Source: Streptomyces sp. NBC_01296
GTDB taxonomy: Bacteria > Actinomycetota > Actinomycetes > Streptomycetales > Streptomycetaceae
NCBI RefSeq assembly: GCF_035984415.1
Contig: NZ_CP130720.1
Location: forward strand, 186,001-250,000
Reading direction: 5' to 3'
Length of the DNA: 64,000 nucleotides
The notes under the pieces: generated by a model
Seen by the model: only the letters and a program-made list of their open reading frames with translations
Database searches by the model: none
Told to the model about the DNA's origin: nothing
Made by a program: the position numbers and the translations under genes
In this document: positions 7,051 through 15,889 of the stretch, one piece after another
How positions within the stretch are numbered: position 1 is the first letter of the stretch
How the letters are laid out: each line of letters opens with the position of its first letter

Positions 7051-7909
7051 GCGGCCAGCCCGACGGTGTCGCGCCAGGTGGGGGTGGGGGTGGTGAGGCG
7101 GCGGGCCATGTTCGCGGTGGAGGCCCAGTAGACGCGCGAGGCGGAGGTGTCGGGCCGGTGGTCGTACTCGCGGGCCAGCCGCCGGTGCAGCATCAACGTG
7201 CCGTTCGTCTGCTCGACCACCCACCCTTTCGGCGGCGGGACGAACCCTTTGCCCTGGTCGGCAGGGTTGCGGCGGACAACCTCGACGTCGATGTCCAGCA
7301 GGGCGCCGTGGACAATGACTTCGTCCTTGAAACCCTGGTCCACCAGGACCTTCTCCAGGCGCATCCCGCACCGCTCTGCCGCCTGGTCGAGCAGGGCGGT
7401 GCCGGCGGCATTGTCGTGCGCGGAGGCAGCCATGACAACGACGCCGATGATCAGTCCCAGAACGTCGACGGCCAGTCCGCGCTTGCGCCCCGAGACCTTC
7501 TTGTTCGCGTCCAGCCCCGTCGTGGTCCTGGGGACACCCGCCGCGGCGCGGACGGACTGGGTGTCGATGATCACGAGGGACGGGTCCTCTAATCGGCGGG
7601 CCTTCTCCCGAACCTGGCAGCGCAGGAGTCCTGGATCCGCTGGTCAAGCCCGTCCTGGCGCCACAGGCCGAAGTAGTAGAACACCGCCGACCAGGCAGGG
7701 AAGTCATGCGGCAGCAGTCGCCACTGACAGCCCGTCCGGTTCTGATAGAAGATCGCGTTCACGACCTCCCTCAGGTCGCAGGACCCGGGATCCCCGGTCG
7801 CCGACCGCGCCACCCGGTCCTGCTTCCAGCCCGTGATCATCGGCTCTATCAACGCCCACTGCTCGTCCGACAAGTCGCTGAGGTACGGCTCTCTCTTCAC
7901 GCCCCGCAT
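7047..7909 (-). CDS. IS5-family transposase, two overlapping frames
   Basis: OrfA (7589-7909, 106 aa) carries the N-terminal domain [13 protein letters not shown] and [22 protein letters not shown]. OrfB (open frame entering near 7620, continuing to 7047) has [30 protein letters not shown] and [20 protein letters not shown], the DDE catalytic core. OrfA stops (GAT TAG) just after the point where OrfB reads [14 protein letters not shown], so a -1 frameshift would fuse them, as in many IS5/IS427-group elements. Product acts in cut-and-paste transposition. Confidence 0.85.
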
Positions 7910-8005
7910 CTCAGCATGGACATGCCCATCAAGCAGCCCGGACGACGATCAGTACCCCGATCGAGCGATCACGAAAGAAGAGAAGCCGGACTTAACGCCC
8001 ACTGA

Positions 8006-8600
8006 ATGTTGTCAGTGTCGCGCGGCAGAAGATGGCTTCGGGTTCGCCGTCCTCGGGTACGACCTCGCCGTCGGCGATCGCGTAGAGGTGGTCGACGCGG
8101 GCCTTCTTGGCCGCGTAGTCCGGATCGCGGGAGGTCTTCCAGGTCTTCAGGCGTTGAAAGGAGACGCCTTCCTCGCGGAGCAGGATGCGCAGGCCCTCGT
8201 GGCTGATGTCGTCGACCACCCCCTCGGCGACCAGGAAGTCCGCCAGCTTGGTCAGACTCCAGGTCGAGAACGGCAGATCGTGCTCGGTGGGCTTGGACTT
8301 GGCGATCTTCTTGATCTCGCGGCGCTCGGGCAGCGTGAACGTCTTGGGCCGTCCCCCCTTGTACTTCGGATACAGCGACTCGAAGCCGTCGGCGTTGAAG
8401 TTGTGGATCACATCGCGGACCCGGTCCGCGCTGGTGAACGACACCTCGGCGATCCTTGCCACCGGCATGCCCTGTGCGGACAGCAGCACCATCTGGGCCC
8501 GCCGCCAGGTCACCACCGACCCAGTACCCCTGCGGATGATCCGCAGCAGCCGCCGGCCCTCATCGTCATCGATCCCACGGACGCGTACTCGTTCTGCCAC
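8006..8600 (-). pseudogene. IS630-family transposase, truncated by IS5 insertion
   Basis: The N-terminal half of an IS630-type transposase: two HTH segments (TWRRAQMVLLSAQGM, RIAEVSFTSADRVRDV) and the linker KPTEHDLPFSTWSLTKLADFL. It reaches only about 195 of roughly 350 residues, and the DDE domain beyond DGEPEAIFC is missing at the IS5 boundary. No active product is expected. Confidence 0.8.
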
Positions 8601-8636
8601 TGCCCGAGAGTAGGGGACGGCCGACGCCCAAGAAGC

Positions 8637-9179
8637 TCACTCAGGCCGGTTGCCCCGTGCCCGCAGGGCCGCCTCCAGCCGGGCGATGTCCTCGGCGTCC
8701 TTGGTCCGTCGAGGCCGGGAGGGATCCCAGATCGGCATCATCCGCTTGATCTCGATCTGTGCCTGCGGACTCACGATCGCACATTGCAGGCCACCAATAC
8801 GGCCCGGCCCGGCATCGAGCATTCCCTCGGGCCAGGGCGCACCGGCCCATGGACCCCCGGCGACCACCACACGGTCGGCCGCATCCCGGTCCAGGAGCGT
8901 AAAGCTGTTGTCCAGCCCGTCCTTGGCGAAATCAAGCTGCAGATCGGGTGGCGGTCCTGGGACCGGTTGATAGCCGTGCAACAGCAAGCCTTTCGCCAGG
9001 GCCTCGGCATCGTCTGTCCAGGCGAACCAGTCGATATCCCCATGGTCTCGCGTGATCTCGCCGAGGAAGAAGTCCATGGCCCATCCGCCGCGAAGCCACA
9101 CCTCGACCTCAAGAGCTCCGGCAAACTGCACGGTCTCAGCGATCAGGCGGAGTTGTTGATCAGCACGTCCCATGTCCAC
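8637..9179 (-). CDS. Aminoglycoside nucleotidyltransferase-like protein
   Basis: 180 residues matching the ANT(2'')/LinB-type nucleotidyltransferase fold. GGWAMDFFLG is followed by the metal-binding HGDIDWFAW (two Asp) and later the conserved KDLxD-like RRTKDAEDIARLEAAL. Known family members adenylylate aminoglycosides or lincosamides. Here the natural substrate is unknown, and resistance is not proven. It stands alone between IS debris and the small ORF/sigma pair. The start ATG encodes MDMGRADQQL; an internal ATG is possible. Confidence 0.8.
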   Translation of the reverse strand: MDMGRADQQLRLIAETVQFAGALEVEVWLRGGWAMDFFLGEITRDHGDIDWFAWTDDAEALAKGLLLHGYQPVPGPPPDLQLDFAKDGLDNSFTLLDRDAADRVVVAGGPWAGAPWPEGMLDAGPGRIGGLQCAIVSPQAQIEIKRMMPIWDPSRPRRTKDAEDIARLEAALRARGNRPE

Positions 9180-9463
9180 AGCCAGGCAGGCTACCCGGCA
9201 ACCGTTCAGCCCAGCACATCATTTGTCTCCCACAGGGCGAACGTTGCCTGATGCGGCACTAGCGCAATGGTTGGGACCGGGCGGTTGCGGAGTATGGCCC
9301 CGTGGGCCGGACTTCGGCTGCGGGCATCGCGTGGACGTACCTTCCGTGGCCGCGGCAAAAAGCAAGAGTGCGTGCGGTGTCATGCAGCAGGCCGTGCATC
9401 TCCCCTGCTTCAGTGAACGATCCCCGGAAGCTGGCCGCCGGGGCCAACATGAAGGGGTCTGAA

Positions 9464-9697
9464 ATGGAGTTCGTCTTGGTGGCGCTGGCGATGGTGCTGC
9501 TTTCGGGTATGAAGAAGCTGATCAAGAGCGCGGCCGACCGTAACCGGGCGCAGGGGGAAGCCCTCCTGATCAAGGCCCGCGGAGAGGCCGCCCGGCAGGA
9601 GGCGAAGGGGAAGGCCGAGATTATCCGCGCCCGTATGGGTGGGGTACTGGCCGAGGCCAAGGCCGTACGGGGCGGGGGTAGGAATGCCGGAGCCTGA
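9464..9697 (+). CDS. Small membrane-anchored charged helix protein
   Basis: 77 residues from ATG 9464, which has aaggggtctgaa upstream; an in-frame ATG at 9449 is the alternative. One TM helix (FVLVALAMVLLSGM) is followed by a long Lys/Arg/Ala/Glu helix likely to form a coiled coil. It overlaps the sigma-factor start (9684) by 14 bases, suggesting co-expression and possibly a partner role. No family recognised. Confidence 0.5.
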   Translation: MEFVLVALAMVLLSGMKKLIKSAADRNRAQGEALLIKARGEAARQEAKGKAEIIRARMGGVLAEAKAVRGGGRNAGA

Positions 9698-10439
9698 CCG
9701 GGGTTCGTTCGAGGACGACGTCGTGGCCATGTACGAGAGGAAAGGGCGGGTACTGGTCCGGCACGCCAGACGGTGCCTAAAGGAGGCCGGTATCCCGGCC
9801 TCCAGGGTCGGCGCCGAGGACATCGTCCAAAACGCGATCATGATCGCGCTCGTCAACCACGACAAGAAGCCCATCGAGGACTTGGGCGCCTACGTCTACA
9901 AGGTCATCGCCAACCAGGTGCGAGACGAGGCCAGGCGCCGGGGTGTCGCCGATCCGATCGACTCGACCGAACCCGGCACAGCCGACGCCAGAGTGCTGTG
10001 GGTGTCACAGGTTGACGACGACGTCGCCAGCCGGCTCGATGCCGAGAAGGCACTGGGCAAGATGTCCCCGCAGCAGCGCCGGCTCATCTTGCTGTCCAAG
10101 GGTGTCGGCTACTCCCATGAGGAACTCGCCCAGGCCACCGGACTCCACCGAGGAACCATTGGACGTCACATCGCCCGGGCCACCCGGGCACTCACCACCG
10201 CCCTCGGGACCATGCTCGTAGCGGGCTTCTTCTTCGTGGCCACGTACGTACCCACCTTTACCTTTCCTGCGCCCGGCCCTGCAGGGCCGCCACCCGAGGA
10301 CTATCTCACCGAGATCTTCTCCGGAGCCCTCGCCGCCTTGGCGGCCATCGGAATGCTGTTGATCAAGTCCCGTCTGGGAAAGTACCGAGGCGATGCGCTA
10401 GTGTCCTGCGCCGGAGATCCGTCGTTAGTTTATGTATGA
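9684..10439 (+). CDS. Membrane-tethered sigma-70-family factor, 3' end disrupted
   Basis: Region 2 lies at about residues 12-86 (GAEDIVQNAIMIAL, LGAYVYKVIANQVRDEARRR) and region 4 at about 120-170 (KMSPQQRRLILLSKGVGYSHEELAQ, HRGTIGRHIARATRAL). Two hydrophobic segments follow (about 174-193 and 212-228), which is unusual for an ECF sigma factor and suggests tethering to the membrane. IS630-A inserted at TA 10399-10400; the last 13 codons of the open frame are IS sequence. The native 3' end appears at 12977-13117. It may still be active because both sigma regions precede the insertion. Confidence 0.7.
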   Translation: MPEPDRGSFEDDVVAMYERKGRVLVRHARRCLKEAGIPASRVGAEDIVQNAIMIALVNHDKKPIEDLGAYVYKVIANQVRDEARRRGVADPIDSTEPGTADARVLWVSQVDDDVASRLDAEKALGKMSPQQRRLILLSKGVGYSHEELAQATGLHRGTIGRHIARATRALTTALGTMLVAGFFFVATYVPTFTFPAPGPAGPPPEDYLTEIFSGALAALAAIGMLLIKSRLGKYRGDALVSCAGDPSLVYV

Positions 10440-11554
10440 CTGCTTCTGCGGATGTGCCGGTGCCTCGTCGTGGTCCGAAGTTGGAACCGTTGTTGTTGTC
10501 TTCCGATGAGCGTGTGGTGTTGGAGCGTTGGGTCCGCAGGGCGTCATCTGCGCAGGCGGTGGCCTTGCGGGCCCGCATCGTGTTGGCGTGTGCCGGTGCT
10601 GATGTGCCGCCGATTGTCGTGGTGGCACGGGAGTTGCATATCGCGGCCGACACGGTCCGCAAGTGGCGTCGCCGGTTCCTGGCGGCCCGGCTGGACGGGC
10701 TGGTCGACGAGCCCCGGCCTGGCCGACCACCCACCATCAGCGTTGATCAGGTGGAGGCGGTAGTGGTCGGCACGCTGGAGGAGATCCCGAAGAACGCCAC
10801 TCACTGGTCGCGTTCATCGATGGCCGCCCGCAGTGGCCTGTCGAAGTCGACAGTGGGCCGGATCTGGCGGAAGTTCCAGCTCAAGCCCCATTTGAGCGAC
10901 ACGTTCAAGCTGTCGACGGACCCGCTGTTCGTGGAGAAGCTCTACGACGTGGTGGGGCTGTATTTCAACCCGCCCGAAGGAACGGTGGTGCTGTCGGTGG
11001 ACGAGAAGTCCCAGATCCAGGCTCTTGACCGCTCTCAGCCAGTGCTGCCGATGATGCCCGGCATGCCCGAGCGCCGCACTCACGACTATGTTCGCAACGG
11101 GCTGACCACCTTGTTCGCGGCCTTCGACGTCGCGACCGGTGAAGTCATCACCTCACTGCACCGTCGCCACCGGGCCGCGGAGTTCAAGAAGTTCCTCATC
11201 AAGATTGACAAAGAGGTCCCCGAACACCTTCAGGTCCACCTGATCTGCGACAACTACGGCACCCACAAAACCCCGGCCATCAAGACGTGGCTGGCCAAAC
11301 ACCCACGGTTCCACCTGCACTTCACACCCACCGGCTCCTCCTGGATCAACCAGGTTGAGCGATGGTTCGGCTTCCTCGCGGACCAGAAGATCCGCCGTGG
11401 CGCCCACAAGAGTGTGCGCTCCCTGGAAGCCGACATCCGAGCCTGGGTCAAGCAGTGGAACGAAAACCCGACCCCGTTCACCTGGACCAAGACAGCCGAA
11501 GAGATCCTCGACTCACTCGCCCGCTTCTGCCAACGGATCTCCGGCGCAGGACAC
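10401..11554 (+). mobile_element. IS630-family element A
   Basis: Terminal inverted repeats GTGTCCTGCGCCGGAGATCCGT (10401-10422) and its complement ending at 11554 are perfect. TA dinucleotides flank it (10399-10400 and 11555-11556), the target duplication typical of IS630/Tc1. It carries one intact transposase and disrupts the sigma-factor gene. It directly abuts IS630-B, sharing one TA. Confidence 0.85.
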
Positions 11555-11557
11555 TAG
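10436..11557 (+). CDS. IS630-family transposase (element A)
   Basis: 373 residues. N-terminal HTH (ARELHIAADTVRKWRRRFLAARLDGL), linker RPGRPPTISVDQVEAV, a second HTH ([16 protein letters not shown]), then the DDE domain: [14 protein letters not shown] (first Asp), HLICDNYGTHKT (second Asp), [16 protein letters not shown] (final Glu). The TAG stop is formed by the shared target TA plus the first base of element B. Appears intact. Confidence 0.9.
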   Translation: MTASADVPVPRRGPKLEPLLLSSDERVVLERWVRRASSAQAVALRARIVLACAGADVPPIVVVARELHIAADTVRKWRRRFLAARLDGLVDEPRPGRPPTISVDQVEAVVVGTLEEIPKNATHWSRSSMAARSGLSKSTVGRIWRKFQLKPHLSDTFKLSTDPLFVEKLYDVVGLYFNPPEGTVVLSVDEKSQIQALDRSQPVLPMMPGMPERRTHDYVRNGLTTLFAAFDVATGEVITSLHRRHRAAEFKKFLIKIDKEVPEHLQVHLICDNYGTHKTPAIKTWLAKHPRFHLHFTPTGSSWINQVERWFGFLADQKIRRGAHKSVRSLEADIRAWVKQWNENPTPFTWTKTAEEILDSLARFCQRISGAGH

Positions 11558-12974
11558 TGTTCTGCGCCCGAAATCTCAGGGCTAAGTCTGCGCCTGGTTG
11601 CTCGGGTCGGATGGGGTGATCTTGGTGAGGTAGTCGGCGAGGGACTTGAGAATCTCGTCGGCGGTCTTCGTCCAGGTAAAGGGTTTCGGGTCCTCGTTCC
11701 AGGTCTCGATCCAGGCCCGGATGTCGTCTTCCAGTGCTTTCACCGAGGTGTGGACGCCGCGGCGGATGAGCTTGTCGGTCAGCAGACCGAACCACCGCTC
11801 GACCTGGTTGATCCAGGAGGAGCCTGTGGGCGTGAAGTGGACATGGAAGCGGGGGTGCCTGGCCAGCCACGTCTTGATCTCAGAAGTGTTGTGGGTGGCG
11901 TAGTTGTCGCAGACCAGGTGCACGTCGAGCTCGTGGGGCACGGCTTTGTCTATGGTGACCAGGAACTTCTTGAACTCGATCGCGCGATGGCGGCGGTGGA
12001 GTTCGCTGATGACGGTGCCGTCGGCGATGTTGAAGGCGGCGAAGAGGCTGGTGATGCCGTGCCGCAGGTAGTCGTGGGTGCGTCGTTCGGGCATGCCCGG
12101 CATCATCGGCAGCACCGGCTGTGAACGGTCCAGAGCCTGGATCTGGCTCTTCTCATCCACGCATAACACCACTGCCCGTTCCGGCGGGTTGTGATACAAG
12201 CCGACGACGTCGACGACCTTGTCGACGAACTGCGGGTCGGTGGACAGCTTGAAGGAATCCTGCAGATGCGGCTTGAGATCGAACCGCTTCCAGATCCGGC
12301 CGACCGTCGACTTCGACAGCCCCGTCCGAGCTGCCATCGAGGCCCGCGACCAGTGAGTATCCTTCCCCGGCGTGGACTCCAGCGTCGCCACGATCACGTC
12401 TTCGACCTGGTCAAGGAGAATCGAGGGCGGCCGGCCCGGACGGGGCTCATCGACCAGGCCTTCAAGGCGATGGGCGATGAAACGACTGCGCCAGCGGTCG
12501 ACGGTCGAGGCATCGACACAGAGCTCGACCGCGGCCTGCCTGTTCGTCCCGCCCTCCGCACAACGCAGGACGATCCTCGCCCGCAGAGCCAGAAACTGGG
12601 CGGTCTTCGCACGCCGGGCCCACCGGACCAACTGGTTCCGTTCAGCCTCACTCAGAACCAGATCGGCCTTCGGCCTGCCGATTCGGGCGGCATCCTCGAG
12701 TCCGGCCATCCCCTCGGCGGCGAACTTCCCGCGCCACTTCCTCACCGTCGCTGCGGTCACACCGACCTTGACCGCCACCTGCGCGTTCGGCACCCCGCCT
12801 GCGCACGCCAGCACAATGCGCGCCCGCTCTGCGAACCGCGGCGCCACCGCCCCACTCGCCCAGCGGGACAACTCGGCGTGCTCCTCATTGGACAGGCGGA
12901 CTTCGACGGCACGAGGACCTGGCGACATGACAACAGGCTACAGACTTAGCCCTGAGATTTCAGGCGCAGAACAC
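11557..12974 (-). mobile_element. IS630-family element B
   Basis: Ends GTGTTCTGCGCCCGAAATCTCAGGGCTAAG (from 11557) and the near-complementary CTTAGCCCTGAGATTTCAGGCGCAGAACAC (to 12974), flanked by TA at 11555-11556 and 12975-12976. It lies in the opposite orientation to element A, with one TA between them. The two ISs share the GTGTYCTGCGCC terminus and homologous transposases but differ in internal sequence. Confidence 0.85.
11582..12928 (-). CDS. IS630-family transposase (element B) with extra HTH domain
   Basis: 448 residues, about 75 longer than its relative in element A. The N-terminus has two consecutive homologous HTH blocks: residues about 1-85 ([32 protein letters not shown]) and 86-165 ([32 protein letters not shown]). 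The DDE core follows: [42 protein letters not shown]. All catalytic residues are present and the frame is intact. Confidence 0.9.
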   Translation of the reverse strand: MSPGPRAVEVRLSNEEHAELSRWASGAVAPRFAERARIVLACAGGVPNAQVAVKVGVTAATVRKWRGKFAAEGMAGLEDAARIGRPKADLVLSEAERNQLVRWARRAKTAQFLALRARIVLRCAEGGTNRQAAVELCVDASTVDRWRSRFIAHRLEGLVDEPRPGRPPSILLDQVEDVIVATLESTPGKDTHWSRASMAARTGLSKSTVGRIWKRFDLKPHLQDSFKLSTDPQFVDKVVDVVGLYHNPPERAVVLCVDEKSQIQALDRSQPVLPMMPGMPERRTHDYLRHGITSLFAAFNIADGTVISELHRRHRAIEFKKFLVTIDKAVPHELDVHLVCDNYATHNTSEIKTWLARHPRFHVHFTPTGSSWINQVERWFGLLTDKLIRRGVHTSVKALEDDIRAWIETWNEDPKPFTWTKTADEILKSLADYLTKITPSDPSNQAQT

Positions 12975-12976
12975 TA

Positions 12977-13117
12977 GTTCGGCAGAGCGGGATGGCCCGA
13001 CCAGATCAGCCGTTCGCGGCCTCGGTCCAGAAGGTGGTGGGGCGGCCCGGTGTTACTGCCGCCAGAGCGCTCTGGTCACCGGGCCTCGCCCGCGTACGCC
13101 CTATCGACGCGGACTGA
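12977..13117 (+). other. Displaced 3' end of the sigma-factor gene
   Basis: Removing both IS630 elements and one TA joins GAT GCG CTA directly to GTT CGG CAG at 12977 in the sigma reading frame. The frame then stays open for 46 codons to TGA at 13115-13117, with mostly G or C in third position. This suggests the original protein continued into a short cytoplasmic tail. It has no start of its own. Confidence 0.5.
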
Positions 13118-13368
13118 GCCGACCCTAGCCACGGCCGGCTACCACCCGGCATCACAAGCACAGCGTTCGGCACCCCGTGTGACAGGCGGCGGCGAGGGTT
13201 GACGCCCGACGCTGACACCGCCCACTCCCCCGCCGCCCCCAGACACTGCGGTAGCCGACTCCAGCCCTGGCTGCTGCGGACTCGATGAGGCGTGCGGGGA
13301 TTCCGTCGGCCTACGGATATGCCGTCGAGCCGATTAGTGCCCGAACCTCGCTGCTGTGCCGGGGCAGG

Positions 13369-13974
13369 TCAGTAGCGCTTGACCAGAACCGAGTTGGAGA
13401 CCTTGCGTGCACCGTTCGGGAGTTTCAGGAGCGATCCGTCGGGGTTCCGGTTTTCGCTCAGTTGACGGTAGGAGAAGTCGTCCGTGAGAACGACGTAGAT
13501 CGTGCGGGCAGAACCGGGCTCGGCCTGGGACAGGTGGACGTCGAAGTTGTACGGGCCGGGCCGCCCCAGATCATCCTTGGGGTAGTAGTTCGTATGCGGC
13601 ACGGGCTTGCCGACGCCGTCGATCTGCACCATCCAGGTCAGGTGCCATCCGTCCCCGAGGGTGCAGTTGACCTCAGCGGTAAGGGACCCGTCCGATGCGA
13701 CCGTCAGCTGCTTGGGCTCGACGGTCACGTCCAGTCCCGGCTTGTCGCCGCAGCCGGGCAGGGCCTGTCCCGGGCCGGCAGTGGGCGCGCCGCCGGAGGA
13801 GGGACCTGACCGTGATGCCGAAGGGGCGGGTTTCGGATCGTGGCGGTCGTCCTTGCCGCTGAACACGCCGGACCACAACCCAAGGCACCCCACGATGATC
13901 GAGCCCGCCACGGTGACGATCGCGGCCTTCATGGTCGCAGGCTGACTGCTCCACCAACTGCCGATCCAGCTCAT
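13369..13974 (-). CDS. Membrane-anchored extracytoplasmic protein
   Basis: 201 residues from ATG 13974, which has cgaggggg upstream. After a short Trp-rich N-terminus comes one TM helix (AAIVTVAGSIIVGCLGLWSGVF), a Pro/Ser/Gly linker and an extracytoplasmic domain of about 140 residues. That domain has two cysteines (PGCGDKPG, EVNCTLGDG) and a repeated aromatic pattern ending in SNSVLVKRY. It resembles Streptomyces hypothetical proteins anchored to the membrane. No enzyme motif. Confidence 0.65.
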   Translation of the reverse strand: MSWIGSWWSSQPATMKAAIVTVAGSIIVGCLGLWSGVFSGKDDRHDPKPAPSASRSGPSSGGAPTAGPGQALPGCGDKPGLDVTVEPKQLTVASDGSLTAEVNCTLGDGWHLTWMVQIDGVGKPVPHTNYYPKDDLGRPGPYNFDVHLSQAEPGSARTIYVVLTDDFSYRQLSENRNPDGSLLKLPNGARKVSNSVLVKRY

Positions 13975-14314
13975 ACAGCCCCCTCGATCCCCCGGCACCG
14001 AAGCCCTCGCCTACAGCAGCGACTTCGACGCGCCAACGCCACAAGCGGAACAATTCCCCCCTAAGGAGATAACAACCTTATGTAATCGCATAGACACAGG
14101 AACGTACCGGTCTGGTGGGGGGCCGGCTCCTTCAGCCAGGAACGGGGCATCGTGACCCGTCACACCGTGCCTCGGCCGAGCCCCTCGACGTCCCCACCGC
14201 GCTCGCACCCCCTCTTCCCGCGCATTGCGATGGTGGATATGCGATCCGTCCATGCCCCCGGACGCTCCCAGTCGCCCTGGCCGAGGCGATCAAGGGGTGT
14301 GCGACAGTGCTGCC
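13975..14314. other. Intergenic stretch
   Basis: Divergent intergenic region between the membrane protein and the kinase-like gene. It is locally AT-richer near 14050-14100 (ccctaaggagataacaacctt) and probably holds both promoters. I see no gene, tRNA or repeat in it. Confidence 0.5.
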
Positions 14315-14845
14315 ATGCTGATTGCCATGGCCGGTCTTCCCGCGGTGGGAAAGAGCTCCGTCGCCCAGGAACTGGGGCGGGCGCTGCCCGCCGCGGTGGT
14401 GTCGGTCGATCCGATCGAGGCGGCGATGTGGCGCGCCGGTGTGGAGCGCACTCAGCCCACGGGGCTCGCGGCCTACCTGGTGGCCGACGCCGTCGCCGAC
14501 AATGTGCTGGGGCTGGGCCAGAGCGTGATCATCGACGCGGTCAACGCAGTGCAGGGGGCACGCCGGCAGTGGCGAGCGCTGGCCGGCCGACACCGAGTGC
14601 CCATCGCCTTTATTGAAGTGGTCTGCTCCAACTCGCGGCTGCACCGCCAACGGCTGGAATGCCGCTCCCGGGACATCGAAGGCTTCGAGGAGCCGACCTG
14701 GGAAGCAGTCCAGCAGCGGCAGGCCGCATACGAGCCCTGGACAGACCACCGACTGGTACTCGATTCGGCCGCCGACCTGGCCTCGAACGTGGCCCATGCC
14801 CAGCACTACCTGACCCAGGCAGCTCACTCACGGCCACCGCGCTGA
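14315..14845 (+). CDS. P-loop kinase-like ATPase (AAA_33 type)
   Basis: 176 residues from ATG 14315 (a second ATG at 14327 is possible). Walker A GLPAVGKSS is near residue 8; VVSVDPIEAAMW and SVIIDAVN look like the substrate-Asp and Walker-B-like segments of small kinases related to polynucleotide kinase, zeta toxin and chloramphenicol phosphotransferase. The segment CSNSRLHRQRLECRSRD looks like the basic lid. The substrate cannot be told from sequence. No antitoxin-like partner is adjacent. Confidence 0.75.
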   Translation: MLIAMAGLPAVGKSSVAQELGRALPAAVVSVDPIEAAMWRAGVERTQPTGLAAYLVADAVADNVLGLGQSVIIDAVNAVQGARRQWRALAGRHRVPIAFIEVVCSNSRLHRQRLECRSRDIEGFEEPTWEAVQQRQAAYEPWTDHRLVLDSAADLASNVAHAQHYLTQAAHSRPPR

Positions 14846-15059
14846 ACGGGCCCCGTGTGGGGCAACTCCGGCTTCCGTTGGTGACCGCTATGCCTTGCTA
14901 CAGGCTCAGCGGACGGGTTTCCACGAGAGGTTTCGAGAAGCTGCGCATCGCCATGCCATGCTGGAAGGCCGACACCACTACGGCGCACGCCTTCCAACCC
15001 TGGGGTGCGGTGGCGGTGGCCGCCCGCCGTCCAAGCGGCCACCGCCACCCCGACACTGG

Positions 15060-15527
15060 TCAGTGGTGGCGCCGGCCCCAGGACTCGGTGTCGACCGTGC
15101 GACCACGGTCATCGCGCAGCGTGGCGGTGTCGGCCTGGTTGTCCCAGATGTAGTCGCGGCGGTTCTGGAACAGGTCGGTACGGGTGTTGTGGCCGGTTCC
15201 GGTGTGGATGCGGATCGTTGTGCGGCCGGCGATGCGGACGTTGTCGAAGCGGTAGCGGTTGCCGTCAGCGTCGCGCAGGGTCCAGCCGCGCAGGTTGATG
15301 GCGTCGCGGGTGGTGTTGGTGATCTCGACCCACTCATTGTTCAGGGAGCGGTTCGAGCGGTCGTCGCGTCCGGGGCTGTCGGCCTGGACCCGGCTGATCT
15401 CCACCCGCGGGTGCTGGCGCTGGCCGTGGTCCTGCGCGGCAGCCGGCAGCGCGGCTGCACCGACGACTGCTCCGGCAGCCAGGACGGTGGCGGCGATACG
15501 ACGGACCGAGGAAGAAGCAGAGGACAT
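15060..15527 (-). CDS. Secreted lamin-tail-domain protein
   Basis: 155 residues from ATG 15527 (ggagcgtcacccatg context). Signal peptide MSSASSSVRRIAATVLAAGAV is cleaved probably after AAA. The mature part has the lamin-tail (LTD) pattern: RVEISRVQADSPG, NNEWVEITNTTRDAINLRGWTLRD, IRIHTGTGHNTRTDLFQN, IWDNQADTATLRDDRG. In secreted bacterial proteins this beta-sandwich often accompanies nucleases; here it stands alone, as in many Streptomyces. The function is unknown. Confidence 0.85.
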   Translation of the reverse strand: MSSASSSVRRIAATVLAAGAVVGAAALPAAAQDHGQRQHPRVEISRVQADSPGRDDRSNRSLNNEWVEITNTTRDAINLRGWTLRDADGNRYRFDNVRIAGRTTIRIHTGTGHNTRTDLFQNRRDYIWDNQADTATLRDDRGRTVDTESWGRRHH

Positions 15528-15889
15528 GGGTGACGCTCCCTCAAGAACAGCGCTCCACCAGCCGAAACAGGCTGGTATGGGCGGTGCGGGTTCCCGGCCC
15601 GGATGAGCCGAGAGCCCCACTCTCGACCCGCCACACGACCGGCTGCAGCCCCCGCTGGTCCCGGTTACCGAACCCGGAAATTCTCGTCACACTCACCTGC
15701 ACACCACACGCATACCGGTCAGGCGTGGCCCTGACATTCGCTGACCGTTACACCCACCCGCACCACCAACCGCGATCCGGAACGATGCGCTCCGGCGCAC
15801 CACCCGGCGCACTTCTAGCCCCCTTCACCCAACCGGACTAGTTGATCAAGTAACAACTGTTTTGCGGAATTCTTCGCACCTACACCCAA
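15528..15889. other. Intergenic stretch
   Basis: No coding pattern on either strand. It contains the promoter side of the lamin-tail gene and the truncated upstream border of the helicase remnant. A locally AT-rich segment (15840-15870, gatcaagtaacaactgtttt) marks the junction. Confidence 0.4.

Larger units (their letters stand above)
6641..8005 (-). mobile_element. IS5-type insertion sequence with passenger gene
   Basis: Imperfect terminal repeats: CTCAGAGGTCGTTAAGTCCG at 6641-6660 and, on the other strand, TCAGTGGGCGTTAAGTCCGG ending near 8005. Inside are a two-frame DDE transposase (7047-7909) and an extra winged-helix gene (6652-7050) whose stop codon lies within the terminal repeat. The length of about 1.36 kb exceeds the roughly 0.9-1.1 kb of related elements here. 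It is inserted in the 3' part of an IS630 transposase gene (8006-8600). Confidence 0.75.

Noticed and set aside
7833..9251. Plus-strand ORF of 472 codons across the IS630 remnant and nucleotidyltransferase
   Set aside because: Crosses an IS boundary and two recognised minus-strand genes; shadow.
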